This document shows positions 34,676-42,918 of a stretch of 64,000 nucleotides of DNA, piece after piece (the first letter of the stretch is position 1; each line of letters begins with the position of its first letter). The notes under the pieces are model-generated. The model was not told where the DNA came from. It was given only the letters and a program-made list of their open reading frames with translations, and did not search any database. A program made the position numbers and the translations under genes. Source of the DNA: an uncultured Polaribacter sp. (lineage in GTDB: Bacteria; Bacteroidota; Bacteroidia; Flavobacteriales; Flavobacteriaceae); NCBI RefSeq assembly GCF_947503875.1, contig NZ_CANNFH010000001.1:1-64000 (forward strand). Reading direction: 5' to 3'.

Positions 34676-34930
34676 TTATATGCAATTATGCTCAATCTCA
34701 AATCTTATCAAATTCATTTTTTCAGCATCGCTTGCAGGACGTATATTTTTTATCCCTGTGTGTACACAATAGGGCTTATTCATTCTAAAAGACTCAAAAC
34801 CATTCCAATAGTGTAGTAAATCAAAAAAAATATACTGCGTAGTTTCATCACTTAAAAACCTACCTACTATTTGAGTTCCGTCATAATCCAAAAAATAAAT
34901 TTTTCCTACTTCCATTTTTGTTTGTTCCAT
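34676..34930 (-). CDS. Small cassette-like ORF 2
   Basis: 84 residues with a small beta-rich start (MEVGKIYFLDYDGTQIVGRFLSDETTQYIFFDLLHYW), like SH3-type barrels. No family is assigned. The last codons overlap the spacer motif, as in gene cassettes whose stop lies in the recombination site. Confidence 0.55.
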   Translation of the reverse strand: MEQTKMEVGKIYFLDYDGTQIVGRFLSDETTQYIFFDLLHYWNGFESFRMNKPYCVHTGIKNIRPASDAEKMNLIRFEIEHNCI

Positions 34931-35068
34931 TCTTGCTGTGTTTTAGTTAAATAACTGCCTATAACAAAGTATATAATTTATAGGCAGTCCGGTTAATATT
35001 CAATGTTTATTTCTATTTATTTAAGTTGTTTCCAAATTGGAAATAAGTTCCTTTTAAGTGCCTACAAA
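34931..35068. repeat. Palindromic spacer with 11-bp hairpin
   Basis: ACTGCCTATAA (34954-34964) pairs with TTATAGGCAGT (34978-34988) around 13 nt. A second, weaker pair GTGCC (35058-35062) and GGCAC (35079-35083) lies at the end of the neighbouring ORF. TTTCCAATTTGGAAA-type symmetry is centred near 35036. Confidence 0.45.
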
Positions 35069-35359
35069 TCATATACTCGGCACGTTAGCAATCCAAATCA
35101 TTTTGAAGTCCAACCATTCTTTTATATCATTTGGGTTACAATCATCCGTTAACACTCTTGGTGTTGTTTCTACTTTTCCTGTAATAGAAGATTGTAGCCA
35201 ATAGATTAGTCCAGCTCTTAATTTGTAAATTGGTTTGCTAGATTCATCATAACCAGTAAAGGTTTTTAAATCTTCTGGAAGTGCCTGTACTAATTCTACT
35301 TCGGCTACTGCTCTTGGAAAAACATAAGGTCGTGGTTGCATTGCTGTTAGTGTTGCCAT
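35069..35359 (-). CDS. Hypothetical protein after primase-helicase
   Basis: 96 residues, no recognised domain (MATLTAMQPRPYVFPRAVAEVELVQALPEDLKTFTGYDE...). It begins 11 bp after the primase-helicase, so it is probably cotranscribed with it. Its final codons lie in the palindromic spacer. Confidence 0.55.
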   Translation of the reverse strand: MATLTAMQPRPYVFPRAVAEVELVQALPEDLKTFTGYDESSKPIYKLRAGLIYWLQSSITGKVETTPRVLTDDCNPNDIKEWLDFKMIWIANVPSI

Positions 35360-35370
35360 GGTATTATTTT

Positions 35371-38300
35371 TTAAAATGGTAAATCGTCTTCTTCTTTATT
35401 ATCATTTGGGTTTTCATTATCTGGTTTCTTAAACAAAGAGTTATCTTCTTCTAGGGTTACCAGTCCTTTTTCAACCATCATCGTGTAATTAAAAGCGTAA
35501 CAGCTTTGTGTTCCTGCCGTTCCAAAACGCTTACCTTTTATAAGGCCAATAAAATATGGACGTGATTTAAAGTAGTGGCGAATGGTGGTTTGTCCAATAA
35601 CATCTACACCTTCTCGTGTAGAAGCTTCTTTATTATAGAATTGGTACACCGATTTTAAACGCAAGTACAGTATTTGGTTTCGCTCTTGGTTATCATATAC
35701 TGATTCGCTTCGTTTTTCTCCAACAATTTTAAAAGAAAGGTCTCTACCTATTACAAAATCTTGATGATCTTTAATACGTTTAGTTTCGAATAAGAAAGTA
35801 ATGATGCTCCAGAACTCTGTTAATCCGTTACTATCAGCAATTTGCTCTGAATTATTAATTATTAAGTGAAGGCATAGTTTTTTTACTTCTTCTTCAGTAA
35901 AAGGAAACTCGATCTTATCTTTTAGAATGGCGTAGGTAGTAAACAACATAGATACGTTACCAAAAATTCGTTCTTGGTACTGCTCTTTTTTAAGGAGTTC
36001 TTTCAGATTTCGCTCCGTTTCAGCGTGGACCAGAGGCAACCTTTTTTCGAAATACGCTCTATGTTGTACTATTTCTACTGCTAAACTGCTAATTCCAGAG
36101 TTTGTCCAATTTAAAAGCTTATTGAAGTTTGTTTTTTCTTCTGGAGTATATTTTTTCGTTAAAAAGAATTGTGATATCGTTCTAGTAGCTAGTGCATTTT
36201 CTTTAAAGGTTGGCATAAACTGACCAGCGTAATACACAGCAGAATTTATTTTATCTAAACTGGTTCTGGTGGTGCCAACTCCTTTTCCTTTTTCTCTACC
36301 AATGCCATTCCAAGCACCCATTAATAAGTTACCAACTTCTTCTTTTACGGTTCTATCTTGATATTCATCGCCAAATTGAACGGTGTTAGTATTTCGGCTT
36401 AAACGTCTAGATAAACCAACGTGTGTTGTTTGAGTTAAATCTACAGGCGGTAATCTGTAATAAAAGAAATTCTGCAATATTTTTCCAAAACCAGACTTTC
36501 CAGAGTCTTTTTCTCCAAAACCACCTAATAATGGAAATGAATCGTAGTGTGTAAGAAACAAATCTCTAAAAAGCGCACCGAAATTAAATAGAATGCCGGT
36601 TATTCCCTTTTCTTGAAATACTAAAATCATTTGCTTCATCCAATCCTCTAAAGAAATGGTAGCCTCTTTATAAACAAAGTATCGATCATTCTCATATAAA
36701 TCATCGCCTTCTTGATTGTCTTGATGCATTACCGAAAAAGCAGGCGAGTAATAGTTATCTATTTTTTGGTTATAATCACTTTCGGTTTTATCAATGCCTT
36801 CTAAATTCATAATACCGTATTTGTTAACGGCTCTAAATTTTCCTTCCCAATACACACCATTTGCAAAGGCATAAAATCCTTTTCTATTCCAACCCATAGT
36901 TAAAAGCTCTAAAGCTGGTTCAAATTGCTCTTCAAATCGATATACAAATTTGTCAAAATGCTCCGTTCGTAAACCGTTATGTGTTAAGAACATAAAACCT
37001 CCTATTCTAAAAAGATACTTTCTAAACTCATTAAAATTGGCTAGCATATCACTATCAAAATCAATCAGTTTCTTTTTACCTCTTAAATTGGTTATCTCAC
37101 AAAGGCGTTTGTTTTCTTTGTCTCCTTGAATATGAAAAAGTGGTTCAAGCTTGAAGGTAGTGCCTTGAAAAAAGGTGTTTGAATTTATGCGATGGAAAAA
37201 ATAAGAGTTACCAACAGTTACAAATCCATGACCTTCTAAATATTCTTCTTTATCAGCTCCATCTGGTAATTGAACACCACGCATTGAAACTTTACCGTCT
37301 TCTTTTTCTTTAGCTTCAGTTTCTTTAATCTCAAATTTTCCAATTTCAGTTTTTAATGCAGAAACACTTATTTTTAAAATTTTGGCAACTTGTTTAATGT
37401 ATTCGTTGCGCTTTACTTCGTGTTTTATTTTAAATAATGTTTCGGCAATGTCTGTAACAGCTCTTGACTTTTTGTCTGGATCTATTTTTTGAATTTCCTT
37501 TAGTTCCTGGGCACCTTGATTTTTTACCGTTTTTATTTCAGATAAAATAGCCTTGTTAGATGCTTTTGCATTAGACAGTTCTTCGTCTTGTAAATCTTTT
37601 AGGTCTATAATATCCGCTTCTAAAGTTTTTACCTGAAGCTTTATTGATTTGTTTAATTCATCAACATCAAACTGATATCTATCTCGTATAACATCATATT
37701 GATTGACTTTGTAAAGAATAGCGTCTAGTTTATTGTCATGCACCCAAGTATGCATATCTAATTGTGTTCTTGAAAAAGTGTCTGGATCTTCTCCATCTGG
37801 AAGCAAACAAATAGAAACATTTAAACCAAAAGACAAGCAAATATCTATGTCGCCATCTTTTTTAAGCATAGTTTTTAATCCTGCTGCATCTCCATCACGT
37901 AATAAAACAACTTCTTCAGCGTATTTTTTAAGCAATTGAGCGTGCCTTTCTGTTAAAGCTGTTCCGCAGGAAGCTACCGTATTTTCGCATCTGTTTTGAT
38001 GCATTGCAATAACATCAGTATAACCTTCTGTTAGAATTACAGAGCCTAATTTATTAATGATGTGCTTCGCTTGAAATAAACCATATAACACAGCAGATTT
38101 ATCATATATTAAACTCTCTTTTGAGTTAATGTATTTAAAACCTTTATCTAATTTTGGGTCGTTAGATTGTCGGCCACCAAAACCAACTACTGTTCCTTTT
38201 TCATTATGAATAGGGAACATAATACGGTTTTTAAAAATATCGTAACTACTGCTGTTTTTAGTTTTAGATAAGCCTAACTCTTTACTAACAGCTAGTGTGC

Positions 38301-38817
38301 CGTTTGCAATGGTCCATTTGGTTAATTTGTTTTCATCTCCATTAAATCCTATTTGAAAATTTAGAACACTTTCATCATTAAACTCACGTTCGGCAATTAG
38401 TTTTTTTGCCCAATGATCAGCATCCAATTTTTTATAAGCGTTTACAAAACTTCTTGCAGCCTTATCGGTTAGATTGTACATTTCGGCTTTCTGGTCTAGC
38501 TTTCTTTGTACCTCTGGAGTTACTTCTTCTTTTTCTAAATAGATGTTATGGATTTTTGCAATTATTTCAACTGCTTCAACAAACTCTACAGATTTATGCT
38601 GCATAACAAATTTTATTCCATCGCCTCCTAAACCAGTAGAAAAGCATTTAAATATTTGTTTTACAGGCGATACAGTAAAGGATGGTGTTTTTTCTTCAGA
38701 AAAAGGAGAGCAACACTTATAATTACTAGCTACTTTTTTTAGTTCTGTAAACTCTCCAATAGTTTTAACAATATCTGCTTCTCTAACTCTATCTACTGAT
38801 GACTTGGTGTACCTCAT
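35371..38817 (-). CDS. Phage DNA primase-helicase fusion
   Basis: 1148 residues. An N-terminal DnaG-like CHC2 zinc finger (YKCCSPFSEEKTPSF near 33-47, IFKCFS) has an atypical ligand set. A Toprim catalytic core follows with LTEGYTDVIAMHQ (about 262) and RDGDAAGLK (about 310), then a charged linker (about 400-500) and a C-terminal superfamily 3/P4-like ATPase with Walker A GEKDSGKSG near 770. It makes primers and unwinds DNA for autonomous phage replication. It ends DNKEEDDLPF, an acidic-aromatic tail like those that bind SSB partners. It is the largest early gene. Confidence 0.88.
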   Translation of the reverse strand: MRYTKSSVDRVREADIVKTIGEFTELKKVASNYKCCSPFSEEKTPSFTVSPVKQIFKCFSTGLGGDGIKFVMQHKSVEFVEAVEIIAKIHNIYLEKEEVTPEVQRKLDQKAEMYNLTDKAARSFVNAYKKLDADHWAKKLIAEREFNDESVLNFQIGFNGDENKLTKWTIANGTLAVSKELGLSKTKNSSSYDIFKNRIMFPIHNEKGTVVGFGGRQSNDPKLDKGFKYINSKESLIYDKSAVLYGLFQAKHIINKLGSVILTEGYTDVIAMHQNRCENTVASCGTALTERHAQLLKKYAEEVVLLRDGDAAGLKTMLKKDGDIDICLSFGLNVSICLLPDGEDPDTFSRTQLDMHTWVHDNKLDAILYKVNQYDVIRDRYQFDVDELNKSIKLQVKTLEADIIDLKDLQDEELSNAKASNKAILSEIKTVKNQGAQELKEIQKIDPDKKSRAVTDIAETLFKIKHEVKRNEYIKQVAKILKISVSALKTEIGKFEIKETEAKEKEDGKVSMRGVQLPDGADKEEYLEGHGFVTVGNSYFFHRINSNTFFQGTTFKLEPLFHIQGDKENKRLCEITNLRGKKKLIDFDSDMLANFNEFRKYLFRIGGFMFLTHNGLRTEHFDKFVYRFEEQFEPALELLTMGWNRKGFYAFANGVYWEGKFRAVNKYGIMNLEGIDKTESDYNQKIDNYYSPAFSVMHQDNQEGDDLYENDRYFVYKEATISLEDWMKQMILVFQEKGITGILFNFGALFRDLFLTHYDSFPLLGGFGEKDSGKSGFGKILQNFFYYRLPPVDLTQTTHVGLSRRLSRNTNTVQFGDEYQDRTVKEEVGNLLMGAWNGIGREKGKGVGTTRTSLDKINSAVYYAGQFMPTFKENALATRTISQFFLTKKYTPEEKTNFNKLLNWTNSGISSLAVEIVQHRAYFEKRLPLVHAETERNLKELLKKEQYQERIFGNVSMLFTTYAILKDKIEFPFTEEEVKKLCLHLIINNSEQIADSNGLTEFWSIITFLFETKRIKDHQDFVIGRDLSFKIVGEKRSESVYDNQERNQILYLRLKSVYQFYNKEASTREGVDVIGQTTIRHYFKSRPYFIGLIKGKRFGTAGTQSCYAFNYTMMVEKGLVTLEEDNSLFKKPDNENPNDNKEEDDLPF

Positions 38818-38820
38818 TGG

Positions 38821-39141
38821 TTAGTTAAGTGTTTTTAAAAGGATGAATGAAAATGGTTGTGTTTCAAGGTTAACCTTTGAGTACATTTTCTTAATAATAT
38901 TTTTAGTTTCGTGCGCAGAATACCCGGTGTCAAGATGTGCTATAAACTCATTGATTTGATTGAAATAAATAGTTTTGATAGCTTCAATACGAGCATTCTT
39001 TTTAAAGTTCTTTTTAAGAATTATTTTATACTCTTTACCAATTTGATATTTATTACTATTTCTTAATCTAATAGTTGTAAAGGCCATACAGTCTAGCTTG
39101 TTGTTCCAGTTTGCGCTAAAGTTGATGATGTTGTTTGGCAT
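38821..39141 (-). CDS. Hypothetical early phage protein
   Basis: 106 residues, basic and helical (MPNNIINFSANWNNKLDCMAFTTIRLRNSNKYQIGKEYKI...). No family is recognised. The start is a beta-rich patch like small ASCH or RNA-binding folds, which is weak evidence. It is packed 3 bp before the primase-helicase and overlaps the preceding ORF by 26 nt. Confidence 0.5.
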   Translation of the reverse strand: MPNNIINFSANWNNKLDCMAFTTIRLRNSNKYQIGKEYKIILKKNFKKNARIEAIKTIYFNQINEFIAHLDTGYSAHETKNIIKKMYSKVNLETQPFSFILLKTLN

Positions 39142-39289
39142 AATTTTTCTTCTTTACTATTTTCTTGTAATATTCTGCAACATTCATGTTTGGAATGTGT
39201 GCTAATTGGTCTGTTATATAAAATTCTTCTAGTCTTAAGCGTTTCTCAATCTTATTTTCCTTTGGGGTTGAGAACTTCTGCCGTAACAT
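39116..39289 (-). CDS. Small early phage protein
   Basis: 57 residues from the ATG at 39289. A longer start at 39346 would give 76 residues but overlap the upstream gene by 95 nt. Very basic, with a repeated lysine run near the end (KKIVKKKNYAKQHHQL). No family is recognised. Confidence 0.45.
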   Translation of the reverse strand: MLRQKFSTPKENKIEKRLRLEEFYITDQLAHIPNMNVAEYYKKIVKKKNYAKQHHQL

Positions 39290-39620
39290 CGATATTTTCA
39301 ATAAGCGTTTTTCTTCTGGTTGTGTAGGAATTGAGTTTGCTTTCATAGTACTGCCTTAATTCGTTACGATCTTTATCGCTAACATTCTTGTCTTCAGATA
39401 AAAATTTCATTTGCTTTTTTAGCTTATCTATTTTCTCGTCTAATTCAGTAATTGTTGTCATGTGTTTTTCTTTAAATTCAACATCTTTAATATTCCCATT
39501 TGGATATATCAGTGAATAATCTATACGCATTCCTATACAAAAGGCTTCAAAAAGTCTAGCCTTTTCATGACTAGAGAATGTTTTACTTTCAATTGCTATC
39601 GTATGAATAGTAAAAGGCAT
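39252..39620 (-). CDS. Early phage protein with coiled coil
   Basis: 122 residues from the ATG at 39620, chosen because it forms a TAATG overlap with the preceding stop; an ATG two codons earlier is possible. A globular N-terminus (MPFTIHTIAIESKTFSSHEKA) is followed by a charged coiled coil (about 55-105). Unknown function, early operon. Confidence 0.5.
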   Translation of the reverse strand: MPFTIHTIAIESKTFSSHEKARLFEAFCIGMRIDYSLIYPNGNIKDVEFKEKHMTTITELDEKIDKLKKQMKFLSEDKNVSDKDRNELRQYYESKLNSYTTRRKTLIENIDVTAEVLNPKGK

Positions 39621-39847
39621 TAGCAACGAATAGTCATTGTTAGATTTTTTCTATTACCGTCAATAGCAACCTTTTTATAATTACTCCAAGCTCTTAACTC
39701 TGGTGCAGTAAACATTTTAATGTCTTTTGCTACCCAATTGCCTGCCATATCTTGATATACTTCCTTTCCGTTTACTGTAAAGGTGTTTTGCTCTGTTGGT
39801 TCAATACGTATTGCCATTTTTTTAGGTTTTAGTGTTACTGTTTTCAT
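39620..39847 (-). CDS. Small early phage protein
   Basis: 75 residues, basic, beta-rich (TFTVNGKEVYQDMAGNWVAKDIKMFTAPELRAW). No family is recognised. Its start overlaps the stop of the LuxR-type gene by 1 nt and its stop overlaps the next start, showing tight coupling. Confidence 0.5.
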   Translation of the reverse strand: MKTVTLKPKKMAIRIEPTEQNTFTVNGKEVYQDMAGNWVAKDIKMFTAPELRAWSNYKKVAIDGNRKNLTMTIRC

Positions 39848-40437
39848 TACGCTATGATTTTATGTTGAATAGATAATTTTAGAAGCTCCATTTTTGTAGA
39901 CACACCAACCGCTTTAAAAAGATTGGATTTGTGAAAGTCAAGCGTTTTGTGAGACACACCTAAAACTGATGCGATTGCTTTATCTGGCAGATTGTTACCA
40001 ATAAGGTCTACAATAACTAATTGGCGAGGCGTAAGAATATGATTACCAATGTTTATATTTTTGCTATTCCATAAAAGGCTAGGGCAGTTTCGGGTATCTC
40101 TAAAGTTCTCTGAAGGAGCTAACTTGCCATTAGAGATATCGGGCGTAGAATCTACTTCTCCATACATATAGTATGTGTATAATTCTACTTGACGTGGTAA
40201 GTGATCAGAAACGGCTTCTAAAAACCTTCTAGCTTTATGATCCTTTAAATATGAAGTTTTTAAAAGGTTGTAATGTTCAACAGGTAGGTCTGAAAAATAA
40301 TGATTGCTGCCGTTTTGTAACCATAAAACTTGCTTTGTTTTTCTGATACCTACAAATTCTATATTCGAATCATAAGGCATTAACCCTGCTATTTTTGGGT
40401 TTGGACTAAAATTTGTAATTTCGCTGTTGTTAATCAT
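39847..40437 (-). CDS. LuxR-type (GerE) HTH transcriptional regulator
   Basis: 196 residues. The C-terminal 65 residues are a GerE/LuxR helix-turn-helix (LTPRQLVIVDLIGNNLPDKAIASVLGVSHKTLDFHKSNLFKAVGVS), and the N-terminal part has no receiver signature. It heads the early minus-strand genes behind two small ORFs. A candidate activator of the late GTCCTATTTTAAA promoters, on the grounds that no phage sigma factor is seen; this is inference. Confidence 0.75.
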   Translation of the reverse strand: MINNSEITNFSPNPKIAGLMPYDSNIEFVGIRKTKQVLWLQNGSNHYFSDLPVEHYNLLKTSYLKDHKARRFLEAVSDHLPRQVELYTYYMYGEVDSTPDISNGKLAPSENFRDTRNCPSLLWNSKNINIGNHILTPRQLVIVDLIGNNLPDKAIASVLGVSHKTLDFHKSNLFKAVGVSTKMELLKLSIQHKIIA

Positions 40438-40467
40438 AGGTTTAAGATTTTGTGATTAATTAAAAAT

Positions 40468-40647
40468 TTAAGAGTCCGTAGTTGCTGCTACGGATTTTTT
40501 TATTTTAATAGCATTATCAATTACTTTTTCTATAGCTTTTCTAGCAGGATTATCTTTTGCAACTTTGGTTAAGTTTACATGATGATAAGCTATAACTACG
40601 GTTAGTAATTCATTATGACTATCGATTAATTCCTTGTTATTATTCAT
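40468..40647 (-). CDS. 59-residue early phage protein
   Basis: A short ORF (MNNNKELIDSHNELLTVVIA...KKSVAATTDS), acidic then basic helical, starting 1 bp after the stop of the Cro-like gene, so cotranslated with it. Its last codons form a strong stem, 40475-40481 with 40488-40494, followed by a T run on the plus strand. No family is recognised. Confidence 0.6.
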   Translation of the reverse strand: MNNNKELIDSHNELLTVVIAYHHVNLTKVAKDNPARKAIEKVIDNAIKIKKSVAATTDS

Positions 40648-40648
40648 T

Positions 40649-40894
40649 TTACATTTTATTTAAAAGGAGTTGTCTTTTCTTCTCTTCTGCCAACTTAAAT
40701 TCTACAACTCTGTATATTGCAGCTTCAATTACTGCGTGTTTTACTCCATTCATAACATTAGTTATTTGACCTGTAGAGTAAGGTTCTCCATCTTTATTAA
40801 ATTCTTTAGATTCATTTAATTCATCTTGAATAATTGGCGCATATCTATGCCCAATGATGTCTTTAATTATTTCTTTATCCTCTTTAGTTATCAT
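40649..40894 (-). CDS. Cro-like small regulator
   Basis: 81 residues with a Bacteroidota prophage pattern YAPIIQDELNES...GEPYSTGQITNVMNGVKHAVIEAAI, read as a small HTH (YSTGQITNVMNG as recognition helix region). It is the first minus-strand gene and divergent from the CI-like gene at 40987. It probably promotes lytic expression. The promoter is visible at 40954-40985. Confidence 0.65.
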   Translation of the reverse strand: MITKEDKEIIKDIIGHRYAPIIQDELNESKEFNKDGEPYSTGQITNVMNGVKHAVIEAAIYRVVEFKLAEEKKRQLLLNKM

Positions 40895-40986
40895 AGAAAA
40901 ACCCTATTTGTTTACTTAAAAAAAACTATTACATTAGTAAAACAATACTATCACAAAGATAGGGGAAAAATAACCTAATAAACAAA
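40895..40986. promoter_or_regulatory. Lysogeny-switch intergenic region
   Basis: On the minus strand TTG (40983-40985), 21 bp, then TATCTTTG (40954-40961) fits the Bacteroidota promoter and would transcribe the early genes. CCCTATTTGT (40909-40918) and CCCTATCTTTGTG, complement of 40952-40964, are a pair of similar half-sites that may be operators. Confidence 0.6.
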
Positions 40987-41349
40987 TTGTTAGTGGAAAA
41001 ATCTGACGAAATAAAAATAAGATTGCTTCAAGTTGCTAAAAATAAAGGAATTAGCTATGAAAAATTTTTTAAAGATTTTGGTACTACTTATGAAAATTTC
41101 AAAGGGAAAAGTTTGAAATCTTCACTACGTTCGAAAGTTTTAGGGGATTTTTCACAGGAATATCCAGATATTGATTTGAATTGGTTAATCACTGGAAAGC
41201 GTAAAATTGAAAAAGAAAAAGAAAATTTAGTAATGGAAGAACCTGATAATTATGAGAATAATTATAAAGATAAATATTTAGAAGTTTTAGAAGAAAATAG
41301 GCAATTAAGCAAAGAGTTAATTGCTCAATTAAAAAAAACAGAAAACTAA
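40987..41349 (+). CDS. CI-like repressor without peptidase domain
   Basis: 120 residues. The N-terminal 65 residues resemble HTH repressors of Bacteroidota prophages (IKIRLLQVAKNKGISYEKFFKDFG) and end in the family-typical YPDIDLNWLITGK. The C-terminus is a coiled coil (about 75-118), presumably for dimerisation, with no LexA-type protease, so induction must differ from RecA-stimulated cleavage. It appears to start at TTG 40987 or GTG 40993. It is divergent from the Cro-like gene. Confidence 0.7.
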   Translation: MLVEKSDEIKIRLLQVAKNKGISYEKFFKDFGTTYENFKGKSLKSSLRSKVLGDFSQEYPDIDLNWLITGKRKIEKEKENLVMEEPDNYENNYKDKYLEVLEENRQLSKELIAQLKKTEN

Positions 41350-41391
41350 AAGCATTTATAAATGCTTTTCTAATTAATAAAAATTGAGTAA

Positions 41392-41784
41392 ATGGAAGAA
41401 AAATTTGAAGATAGTTGCTATATAATTGAGTTTGAGAAAAGTTTTGATATAACAGTTTGGGATTCAGAAGAAGTTTGTAAAATATTAAAAATTAATATTG
41501 AAAGCTTTAAAAACCATATAAAACAAACTGGAAATAGATGTTCTGATTTTGGTTATAAAAAATCATTTAATATCAATTTTATAAAGAATCAGGAAGAGTA
41601 TCAAATAACAACGATTGGAATGTATTTATTTATTAAATATCGATTTAAAAAAGAAATAGAATTGTTAAACTATTTTAAAGAAATGGCAATAATCGATTTA
41701 TTAAGGTATCAAGGATATAAACAAAATACTCCAAAAAAAACTAAAGGACCAGGTAAGTTTACTATTGAAATAAAAAGCAAATAA
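41392..41784 (+). CDS. Hypothetical protein downstream of the repressor
   Basis: 130 residues, mixed charge, with WDSEEVCKILKINIESFKNHIKQTG, which reads like an HTH or an antirepressor N-terminal domain. Expressed from the prophage in the same direction as the repressor, so possibly a lysogeny gene. No family is confirmed. Confidence 0.5.
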   Translation: MEEKFEDSCYIIEFEKSFDITVWDSEEVCKILKINIESFKNHIKQTGNRCSDFGYKKSFNINFIKNQEEYQITTIGMYLFIKYRFKKEIELLNYFKEMAIIDLLRYQGYKQNTPKKTKGPGKFTIEIKSK

Positions 41785-41792
41785 ATAGAATT

Positions 41793-41960
41793 ATGGAAGA
41801 AAATAAAACAACAATTAATCAGAACCTTGAAGAATTAGTTAAAATAGCTAAAGCAAACAATAAAAAGTTTGAGTCAATGAAAAAGAACTTACAAGTTTTG
41901 GCTTGGATTTCAATTTTAGGTGTTGTCGCTGCTGTTTTTGCAGCTGTAGTAATGGCATAA
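41793..41960 (+). CDS. 55-residue membrane protein
   Basis: MEENKTTINQNLEELVKIAKANNKK-type helical start and a C-terminal transmembrane segment (VLAWISILGVVAAVFAAVVMA). It is 8 bp after the previous stop and probably in the repressor operon. Single-pass proteins in this place can mediate superinfection exclusion; that is speculative. Confidence 0.6.
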   Translation: MEENKTTINQNLEELVKIAKANNKKFESMKKNLQVLAWISILGVVAAVFAAVVMA

Positions 41961-41964
41961 GGTT

Positions 41965-42117
41965 ATGGATAATCAAAATAAAGAACAATTAAGTTTTATT
42001 CTTTCTGATACAGATGGAAGATTATCAAAAGATATTGAAAAAGTGCTAAAAAATGAGGTTTCAAAAAAAATAGATAAGCCACAAACTCCTAATAATAAAG
42101 GAGAAAGTGGTTTTTAA
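41965..42117 (+). CDS. 50-residue protein at the right prophage end
   Basis: MDNQNKEQLSFILSDTDGRL start, lysine-rich, ending TPNNKGESGF. It begins 4 bp after the 55-residue membrane protein. The stop at 42115-42117 directly abuts the candidate arm-type site. No family. Confidence 0.5.
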   Translation: MDNQNKEQLSFILSDTDGRLSKDIEKVLKNEVSKKIDKPQTPNNKGESGF

Positions 42118-42137
42118 ACCGTCTCATATTCGGCTCA
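42118..42137 (+). repeat. Candidate integrase arm-type site, right
   Basis: 20 bp beginning ACCGTCTCA, 17 of 20 identical to 5184-5203 in direct orientation, 80 bp inside the attR core. Confidence 0.5.
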
Positions 42138-42217
42138 AATAACCTAAAAATAATAAAATCACCCAATTGCAATTAATTGAAAAACAACGATGTAAGAGAT
42201 TACAGGGTAGGATATAA

Positions 42218-42235
42218 AGTCCAGTTCCCGCTACT
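42218..42235 (+). repeat. attR core
   Basis: 18 bp identical to 5113-5130. The flanking tRNA body is absent here, so this is the displaced 3' fragment. Confidence 0.92.
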
Positions 42236-42240
42236 TAGAT

Positions 42241-42275
42241 AAAGGTTAAAACTTAATTGTTTTAACCTTTTTTTT
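42241..42275 (+). terminator. Native terminator of tRNA-fMet, displaced by the prophage
   Basis: AAAGGTTAAAAC/GTTTTAACCTTT 12-bp stem, 6-nt loop and T run, immediately after attR on the tRNA strand. Confidence 0.85.
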
Positions 42276-42325
42276 GTTTAAAAATCAACGGACGAGAAGT
42301 TTATGCTGAGCGTAGGCGAAGTAAA

Positions 42326-42342
42326 TTCAGTTCCCGCTGCTA
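42326..42342 (+). repeat. Second, degenerate copy of the tRNA 3' end
   Basis: TTCAGTTCCCGCTGCT resembles the core CCAGTTCCCGCTACT with about three changes, 108 bp beyond attR. Likely an older attachment remnant. Confidence 0.5.
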
Positions 42343-42378
42343 AAAAAAGCTTCACAATTTTTGTGAAGCTTTTTAATT
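42343..42378. terminator. Bidirectional terminator
   Basis: AAAAAGCTTCACAA/TTGTGAAGCTTTTT stem with T runs on both strands, serving the gene ending at 42397 on the minus strand. Confidence 0.75.
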
Positions 42379-42396
42379 TTTAAAATAGATTTTTGT

Positions 42397-42885
42397 TTAT
42401 TTCTTTAAAAATCGGCTATACCAACTTTCTTCAATTGGTATTTCCCAAAAATTCTCGAAATCTTGTTTTGTAGTAAGTAGATTATCAAAAATTATAGTTT
42501 TACCGGTTAATGCTTTGTTTTTTAAAAGCTTTTTAAAATCTTTTAAATCTTTGTATTGTACATATTCACCTTGTTTAAAGCAAACATTCATTTTGTCTAA
42601 CAGTTCAATTTTATAAGTCTCTTGCAGTTCTAAAATAAAACTAACAGATGCATCTATATCTTTATTATTTAGAGGAGTAGCAACATCATCTGCAGTTAAA
42701 ATTATAAACCTGTTGTGTAAGATTTTATAAGATGCTTTAAAATCAGGGTTTTCTGCTTTCCAATTCTCTACAAAAGACTTTACTTTTTCCGTAATTTCAT
42801 CAATCTCTGAATTATAAAATTTTCTACTAGAAGGGTAAATCCAAACTTTAGCATCGTCTGAAATGGTATCAAAATTAACAAACAT
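42397..42885 (-). CDS. Conserved hypothetical protein (ABC-ATPase-like name in some genomes, function unknown)
   Basis: 162 residues, soluble. It begins MFVNFDTISDDAKVWIYPSSRKFYNSEIDEI, with RFIILTADDVATPLNNKDIDASVSFILELQ and a GKTIIFDNLLTTKQDFENFWEIPIEESWYSRFL end. Small Flavobacteriia proteins with this pattern (an IYPSSRKF start, a central D-ATPLNNKDIDASV block) are widespread but uncharacterised. It stands alone on the minus strand between the prophage and the thioredoxin-like gene. Confidence 0.6.
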   Translation of the reverse strand: MFVNFDTISDDAKVWIYPSSRKFYNSEIDEITEKVKSFVENWKAENPDFKASYKILHNRFIILTADDVATPLNNKDIDASVSFILELQETYKIELLDKMNVCFKQGEYVQYKDLKDFKKLLKNKALTGKTIIFDNLLTTKQDFENFWEIPIEESWYSRFLKK

Positions 42886-42918
42886 AATTTATATTTAGTT
42901 GACAAATATAGCTAAAAA

